This document shows, in pieces, positions 5,849 to 10,059 of a stretch of 10,059 bases of DNA; the stretch's first letter is position 1, and each line of letters starts with the position of its first letter. A program made the translations under genes and the position numbers. The notes under the pieces are model-generated. The model was not told the DNA's origin and did not search any database. It saw nothing but the letters and a program-made list of their open reading frames with translations. The stretch comes from an uncultured Collinsella sp. (GTDB lineage: Bacteria > Actinomycetota > Coriobacteriia > Coriobacteriales > Coriobacteriaceae): NCBI GenBank assembly GCA_902494605.1, contig CABUUG010000061.1, forward strand, positions 1 through 10,059, written 5' to 3'.

Positions 5849-6144
5849 GCAGACACAGACGACGACCTGCAGCCCTTATCACATGCCTTCAAATATACGA
5901 TCCAGAGACACAAAACAGCAGATAGAATGCTCTTTTTCAAAAAAGTACACGTCCCGATACTTACCCAGTCTTCATAACTCGCTACCGTTCAAGGTCGCCG
6001 ATTACCGCCCACCGATTCAGCTTCAAAAAATGACGTCAAAACCAGGCCATCTACCTGCATGGTTAGATTTTGGTCAGCTTTTGGTCAGCTGAGCGGCAAG
6101 TTCCAGTTGATACGTTTTTGCTACCCAAAAGGAGGCGGTAGCTC
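5849..6144 (+). other. Upstream region of the AbiEi-like gene
   Basis: No credible gene is seen. The region is richer in A and T than its surroundings. A CTTTTTCAAAAAAG inverted repeat lies near 5932-5945. The perfect tandem repeat at 6068-6089 and an AGGAGG ribosome binding site (6130-6135) lie at its right end. No clear promoter pair could be assigned. Confidence 0.5.
6068..6089 (+). promoter_or_regulatory. Tandem 11-bp repeat (TTTTGGTCAGC x2), candidate operator
   Basis: TTTTGGTCAGC occurs twice with no gap at 6068-6078 and 6079-6089, about 55 bases before the AbiEi-like start codon. An 11-base spacing is close to one helical turn, so two regulator subunits would sit on the same face. AbiEi-type proteins often repress their own promoters through direct repeats, which would fit, but the site could also belong to another regulator. 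Confidence 0.4.
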
Positions 6145-7143
6145 ATGACCCATTGCAATGACCAACTCATCGACCAGCTGTTGAACCAAGCCGAACAAGA
6201 GGGGCGCTGTCTGATTCCCCCGAGCGCGGCGATCCGAAAAGCGCTCCTTCGGCGCACCGGCGGCACGGTTGTCTCGCCCATGCCGGGGTTGTTTGCGCGA
6301 AAAACGCGCTGGGATGAACTCAACCGAGCGCAACGCCATTGCGAGACTATCCGCGCCCTTGCGATCATCCATCCCGATTGGACGTTCTGCTCGTTTTCGG
6401 CAGCTTGCCTGCTGGGGCTCGAGGTCTCGTGGCGACACCTGAACGTCGTGCATGTTTGCAGCTCGATAAAGCCGTCGGCTCGTCCGGGCGCACATATTCA
6501 GCAACACCAGATCGAGCCGGCCGGAGCAATACGCAGAGCCGGCATATCGGTAACGCCGCCCATCCAAACGGCCACAGATTGCCTGCTGCAAACTGGTTTT
6601 GCCGACGGCATGCCCATTGCCGATTCGGCGATCTCAAAGCTCGGCCTTACGCGAGAGCAGTTGATGGAGGCCGTCGAGCAACGAGCGACCGCCCGCAATG
6701 GTCGCGCGATTCGCACCGCCCTCACCACGCTTCGATATGCCGACGCCCGCGCCGAGAGCGGCGGGGAATCGGTCGCCCGAGCCGTCATGATCGAGACGGG
6801 CTTTGCGCCCGACTGGCTTCAATACGAGCTGACGGACCCCTTCGATTCGGCCAAGCCCATACGAACGGACTTTGCCTGGGAGCGCCAGGCGCGGGAACTC
6901 ACGCTGGGCGAGCTCGACGGGCTCATCAAATATACCAACCAGACCATGCTGGCCGGACGCACCACCGCCGAGGCGCTCGTTGCCGAACGACAGCGCGAGG
7001 CGCACCTATCGCTATACGGTCACCCTCTGCTGCGCTTTACCATGAACGAGGTCCGCTCGGCAGGAATGCTCGCCAAAAAGCTGCAGACGGCAGGCATCCG
7101 GCAAACCGCGCTGCCGACATGGCTCAACGAGGTGGAGCTGTAG
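6145..7143 (+). CDS. AbiEi-like / DUF559-like protein
   Basis: This 332-residue protein has two parts. Residues 5-105 resemble the AbiEi-type antitoxin fold: a winged-helix-like start (IPPSAAIRKALLRRTGG, then MPGLFARKTRWDEL), a RHCETIRALAIIHPDWTFCS helix and ACLLGLEVSW. Residues 203-305 resemble the DUF559/Vsr branch of the PD-(D/E)xK fold: AESGGES (203-209), RTDF with Asp242, GELDG with Glu256, ER-x-RE (281-285) and LLRFTMNEV (295-303). Proteins with this double build are, from memory, common in multiple copies in Coriobacteriia. No AbiEii toxin gene accompanies it, so a toxin-antitoxin role is not shown. Nuclease activity is possible, but the catalytic Lys of E-x-K is replaced (Glu-Leu-Asp). 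The ATG follows AGGAGG by 9 bases. The gene is flanked by repeat arrays 2 and 3 and converges with the dehydrogenase gene. Confidence 0.75.
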   Translation: MTHCNDQLIDQLLNQAEQEGRCLIPPSAAIRKALLRRTGGTVVSPMPGLFARKTRWDELNRAQRHCETIRALAIIHPDWTFCSFSAACLLGLEVSWRHLNVVHVCSSIKPSARPGAHIQQHQIEPAGAIRRAGISVTPPIQTATDCLLQTGFADGMPIADSAISKLGLTREQLMEAVEQRATARNGRAIRTALTTLRYADARAESGGESVARAVMIETGFAPDWLQYELTDPFDSAKPIRTDFAWERQARELTLGELDGLIKYTNQTMLAGRTTAEALVAERQREAHLSLYGHPLLRFTMNEVRSAGMLAKKLQTAGIRQTALPTWLNEVEL

Positions 7144-7153
7144 GAACTGCTAG

Positions 7154-7507
7154 GCCAAGCATCGCCGAATCGCATCCCCCTATCTGGGCCGCGTTTTCCC
7201 AACGGCCACGCCAACGGAAAGCGCGTCCCAGCCTGGACGCTCAAACGGGACGCACTTTCCGGATGGCGGGCCTAGCGGAAAGCGTGTCCCGGAATCTAGC
7301 CTCGGAACGGGATGCGCTTTCCGGTTGAGTCCTTCAGCGGAAACCGCATCCCGGAATAAACGCTCAAACTGGGATGCACTTTCCAAACGGCCGGCCAGCG
7401 GAAAACGCGTCCCCTTCTGAACGCCAATTCTGGGACGCAGTTTCCGCATGCGGCCCCGTTGGGAAAGTCCATCCCGTTCCGAGGCTGGATTCCGGGACAC
7501 AGTTTCC
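7154..7507. repeat. 62-bp palindromic repeat array 3, with orientation switch
   Basis: Clear units start at 7216, 7277, 7339, 7400 and 7462. A worn unit at 7154-7199 lies in register just after the stop codon at 7143. Units at 7216, 7277 and 7339 match the reverse complement of units in arrays 1 and 2; for example 7277 has TCCCGGAATCTAGCCTCGGA, and its preceding linker GGATGGCGGGCCTAGC is the inverted form. Units at 7400 and 7462 are in the direct orientation. The junction linker at 7385-7399 contains the palindrome GGCCGGCC. Periods are 61-62 bases. Confidence 0.88.
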
Positions 7508-7522
7508 GCATGCGGAGGCGCT

Positions 7523-7560
7523 CCAAACAAAAGGCCCCGGCTCGCGATGGAGCTGGGGCC
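7523..7560 (-). terminator. Intrinsic terminator of the dehydrogenase gene
   Basis: On the minus strand GGCCCCAGCTC (7560-7550) pairs with GAGCCGGGGCC (7543-7533) around CATCGC, an 11-bp stem with a single G-T pair. TTTTGTTTGG follows immediately. It lies about 70 bases after the dehydrogenase stop codon and directly before array 3, so transcripts end before entering the array. Confidence 0.85.
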
Positions 7561-7628
7561 AAAGGCGCAGCATATGCAGTTGGTGTTGAGCGCGAACAGC
7601 CCGTCAGCAATGCTGTCCGCACCCTACC

Positions 7629-10059
7629 CTACCCGCGGTTGCGGACGCGGCTGTAGGGCGTGTCCACCATGGGCAGATCCGGACGCAGCTTGCCGTCGAA
7701 TGCGCGATAGGCGTTCTGTACGGCGGGCGCCGTGGGGATTGTTGCGATCTCGCCGATGCCCTTGCCGCCGTATGCCACGGGCAGCAGCTCGTCCTTCTCC
7801 ACGTAGATGGCGTGGATATCCGGAATCTCGGGCGCACGGAACAACCCGAGCGTACCGTACCTTGCCTGGGGTACGCAGTCCTTGAGCGGCCAGTCCTCGG
7901 TAAGCGCATAGCCCATACCCATGAGCACGCCACCTTCGATCTGACCTTGGATGGAGATGGGGTTGACCACCTTGCCGGAATCGTGCGCGGCATAAACCTC
8001 GCTCACGCGACCGTCATCATCCAAAATGACCACATGTGTGGCAAAGCCGTAGCAGATGTGGCTCTTGGGATTGGGAACATCCGCACCCAGCTTGTCGGTC
8101 GGCTCCAGGTACACGTAGCCAAACTCGCATCCCTCGAGCGCCTTGATGGCGGCCGCGGGATCCTGAGGATGCATACCCTGGCCGGCGACGAGCTCCTGTG
8201 TGCGCAGCTGATAGGCGCGGCCGTCGTCATACTCGATCTTGACGCCGTCGCCATGCGCATTCACGGGAGCGGCGGGCGCAGACTTGCCGGCCTCGATGTC
8301 AAGCATGGCATCGCGCAGCAGGAAGGCGGCACCGCGCACGGCCTCGCCGGTCACGACCGTCTGACGCGAGCCAGACGTGGTGCCGGAGTCGGGAGCGTTC
8401 TCGGTAGAGCACTCGCCGTTGGCGATGCAGCGAAGCGGCAGGCCGCATGCCTCGGCAACGTCCTGCAAAAAGACGGTGTTGCAGCCCTGGCCGATGTCGG
8501 ACGTGGCGGCATAGACCACGGCCACGCCGTCCTCGATGCGAATCTTGCAGCGGCCGGCATCGGGCAGGCCAACGCCCACGCCGGCGTTCTTCATGGCGCA
8601 GGCGATACCGGCGTGTCCGGGATGCGCATAGTAGGCATCCTTGACCTCGAGCAGTGTCTCCTTCAGCGCCGTGGAGCAGTCGGCAATCTGACCGTTGGGC
8701 AAAACCTCGCCCGGCTCGATGGCGTTGCGGTAGCGAATCTCCCACGGATCCAGGCCGACCTTCTCTGCCAGCAGGTCGATCAGGCTCTCGAGCGCAAACT
8801 CGGACTGGCAAACGCCAAAGCCGCGGTACGCACCGGCGGGCGGGTTGTTGGTGTAGTAGCCATAACCGCGAATGTCGGTGTTCTGGTACTTGTAGGGGCC
8901 GACGGCATGCGTGCAGGCGCGCTCGAGCACCGGGCCGCACAGCGACGCGTAGGCGCCGGTATCAAAGTTGATCTCGCAATCCAGGCCGGTAAAGTTGCCC
9001 TCGGCGTCGCAGCCCAGTGTAAAGGTGCCGTCCATGGCGTGACGCTTGGGATGGAAAGCGAGCGACTCGGCACGCGTGAGCTTACACTTCACAGGACGCT
9101 GGAACTTATATGCGGCGAGCGCGGCCAAGTGCTGGATGGACACGTCCTCCTTGCCGCCAAAGCCGCCACCCACGAGCATGGTCTCGACGACCACGCGCTC
9201 GGGCTCGCTATCCCAGCCAAACATGTGAGCGCACTCTTTGCGCGTGTCGTAGGCGCCCTGGTCGGTCGACTGCACCTTGACGCCATTCTTGTACGGGAAG
9301 GCAACGGCGCACTCGGGCTCCAAGAAGGCATGCTCGGTAAAGGGCGTGGTAAAGCGCTGCGTCACGGTAAACGCGCTCTCTGCCAGCGCCTTGGCGGCGT
9401 CACCGCGCGTCACGTGACGGCTCTGGCACACGTTGTCCTTGAGCTCCACCGTGTTGCCAAAGGCAAAGAAGCTGTCGTGCAGGCGCGGGGCGTCGGCAGA
9501 CCTGGCCTCGGCGATGTTGCGCACGGGCTCCAGCGGCTCGTAATCAATCTTTACGAGCTTCTTGGCCTTCTCGAGCGTCGCCTCGTCCTCGGCAACCACC
9601 AGCACGATGGCATCGCCCACGCAGCGGGTGATGTCGCCCTGGGCGATCATGACGTCCCAGTCCTGGATAAGGTGGCCGACCTGGTTGACCGGCACGTCCT
9701 CGGCGCGCAGGATGCCAACCACACCGGGTAGGGCCTCGGCCTTGGAGGTATCGATGGAGAGCACGCGGGCACGCGGATACTTGGAGCGCACGGCGCTGGC
9801 GTAGGTCAGGCCCGGCTGGTCGATCTCGTCGATGTCGTCGGGGTACTTGCCCTCGCCGAGCACCTTCTTGCGCACGTCAATACGGAAGGCGCGCTTGCCC
9901 ACGCCGTAGTCATCGCCGCGCTCCAGGTCCTCGTCGATCTGCTTTTCGCCGCGGAGCACCGCAGCGGCCAGCGAGATGCCCTCGATAATCTTTTTGTAGC
10001 CGGTGCAGCGACAGACGTTACCGCGAATGGCGTACTTGATCTGTTCCTCGGTGGGCTCG
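7629..10059 (-). CDS. Selenium-dependent xanthine dehydrogenase-type molybdenum hydroxylase, 5' end outside window
   Basis: The minus-strand frame is open from the right edge to TAG at 7631-7629, about 809 codons. Near the edge it encodes EEQIKYAIRGNVCRCTGYKK, the second [2Fe-2S] motif of an iron-sulfur domain, fused to the molybdenum-binding part. Then come an aldehyde oxidase/xanthine dehydrogenase a/b-hammerhead domain (about 9600-9860), GGGFGGKED (9144-9170), AYRGFG, DIGQGCN, GTTSGSRQTV and KGIGE, whose catalytic Glu codon is at 7749-7751. The protein ends TPYSRVRNRG. The fused layout and ending fit the selenium-dependent xanthine dehydrogenase family, which hydroxylates purines such as xanthine in the cytoplasm using a molybdenum cofactor and labile selenium. 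No selenocysteine codon is present or needed. A MOP-type aldehyde oxidoreductase is the main alternative. A GTG at 9959 inside the open frame is not the true start. Confidence 0.8.
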   Translation of the reverse strand, partial: EPTEEQIKYAIRGNVCRCTGYKKIIEGISLAAAVLRGEKQIDEDLERGDDYGVGKRAFRIDVRKKVLGEGKYPDDIDEIDQPGLTYASAVRSKYPRARVLSIDTSKAEALPGVVGILRAEDVPVNQVGHLIQDWDVMIAQGDITRCVGDAIVLVVAEDEATLEKAKKLVKIDYEPLEPVRNIAEARSADAPRLHDSFFAFGNTVELKDNVCQSRHVTRGDAAKALAESAFTVTQRFTTPFTEHAFLEPECAVAFPYKNGVKVQSTDQGAYDTRKECAHMFGWDSEPERVVVETMLVGGGFGGKEDVSIQHLAALAAYKFQRPVKCKLTRAESLAFHPKRHAMDGTFTLGCDAEGNFTGLDCEINFDTGAYASLCGPVLERACTHAVGPYKYQNTDIRGYGYYTNNPPAGAYRGFGVCQSEFALESLIDLLAEKVGLDPWEIRYRNAIEPGEVLPNGQIADCSTALKETLLEVKDAYYAHPGHAGIACAMKNAGVGVGLPDAGRCKIRIEDGVAVVYAATSDIGQGCNTVFLQDVAEACGLPLRCIANGECSTENAPDSGTTSGSRQTVVTGEAVRGAAFLLRDAMLDIEAGKSAPAAPVNAHGDGVKIEYDDGRAYQLRTQELVAGQGMHPQDPAAAIKALEGCEFGYVYLEPTDKLGADVPNPKSHICYGFATHVVILDDDGRVSEVYAAHDSGKVVNPISIQGQIEGGVLMGMGYALTEDWPLKDCVPQARYGTLGLFRAPEIPDIHAIYVEKDELLPVAYGGKGIGEIATIPTAPAVQNAYRAFDGKLRPDLPMVDTPYSRVRNRG

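Noticed and set aside
5427..5940. Several overlapping frames across array 2
   Set aside because: Same repeat artefact; frames overlap the palindrome and promoter of the ATPase gene.
6339..7328. 329-codon plus-strand frame overlapping the AbiEi-like gene
   Set aside because: Arg/His/Pro-rich out-of-frame translation that runs into array 3; the 6145 frame has the AGGAGG site and conserved motifs.
7180..7885. Frames across array 3 on both strands
   Set aside because: Repeat-driven frames; one would also run through the strong terminator at 7523-7560 and into the dehydrogenase gene.
7812..9731. 639-codon plus-strand frame opposite the dehydrogenase
   Set aside because: It is an antisense shadow of a high-GC gene. 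The minus frame carries all the conserved molybdenum hydroxylase motifs; the plus frame has none.
9957..9959. GTG as the dehydrogenase start codon
   Set aside because: The frame continues upstream through an iron-sulfur motif to the window edge.
1..10059. Transposase, integrase, tRNA or rRNA genes
   Set aside because: None could be recognised in either strand, despite relics and repeats that suggest gene turnover.

Overview
The window looks like a chromosomal segment of a high-GC gut actinobacterium of the class Coriobacteriia, most likely Collinsella or a close relative. This is inferred from the protein families and codon usage; no marker gene is present. Two ordinary ends enclose an accessory middle. 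At the left edge a minus-strand gene for an uncharacterised coiled-coil protein runs off the window (1-838). At the right edge a molybdenum hydroxylase of the selenium-dependent xanthine dehydrogenase type, also minus strand, enters from outside (7629-10059). Its open frame continues past the window edge through a CRCTGY iron-sulfur motif, so its true start is not in view.

Between them, left to right, lie: a DEDDh exonuclease of the ERI-1/KapD type (1202-1942, minus); a tiny basic-tailed hydrophobic peptide (2195-2320, plus); a cytosolic SIMPL/DUF541 protein (2464-3117, minus); a decayed second copy of the tiny-peptide locus (3311-3540); a 34-codon relic of an ATPase tail (3553-3657); an AAA ATPase with a C-terminal DUF234 nuclease-like domain (4085-5491, minus); and an AbiEi/DUF559-like protein (6145-7143, plus).

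The most striking content is intergenic. Three arrays of a palindromic repeat with a nearly constant 62-bp period lie at about 3662-4017, 5617-5848 and 7154-7507. They sit on either side of the ATPase gene and on either side of the AbiEi-like gene. Each unit is a 46-bp imperfect inverted repeat (GGAAA...TCCC / GGGA...TTTCC) plus a 15-16-bp linker. Because 62 is not a multiple of 3 and a period is about six helical turns, these are DNA or RNA structural elements rather than coding repeats. Array 3 switches orientation partway along.

Other structure includes a near-perfect 48-bp palindrome over the ATPase promoter, a tandem 11-bp repeat upstream of the AbiEi-like gene, a dispersed hairpin element with a conserved loop (1150-1198 and 3258-3305), a 36-bp repeat in the leaders of the exonuclease and SIMPL genes, and fragments of two ATPase families. 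The middle therefore reads as a turnover site for defence-like accessory genes. No transposase, integrase, tRNA or CRISPR array was seen.
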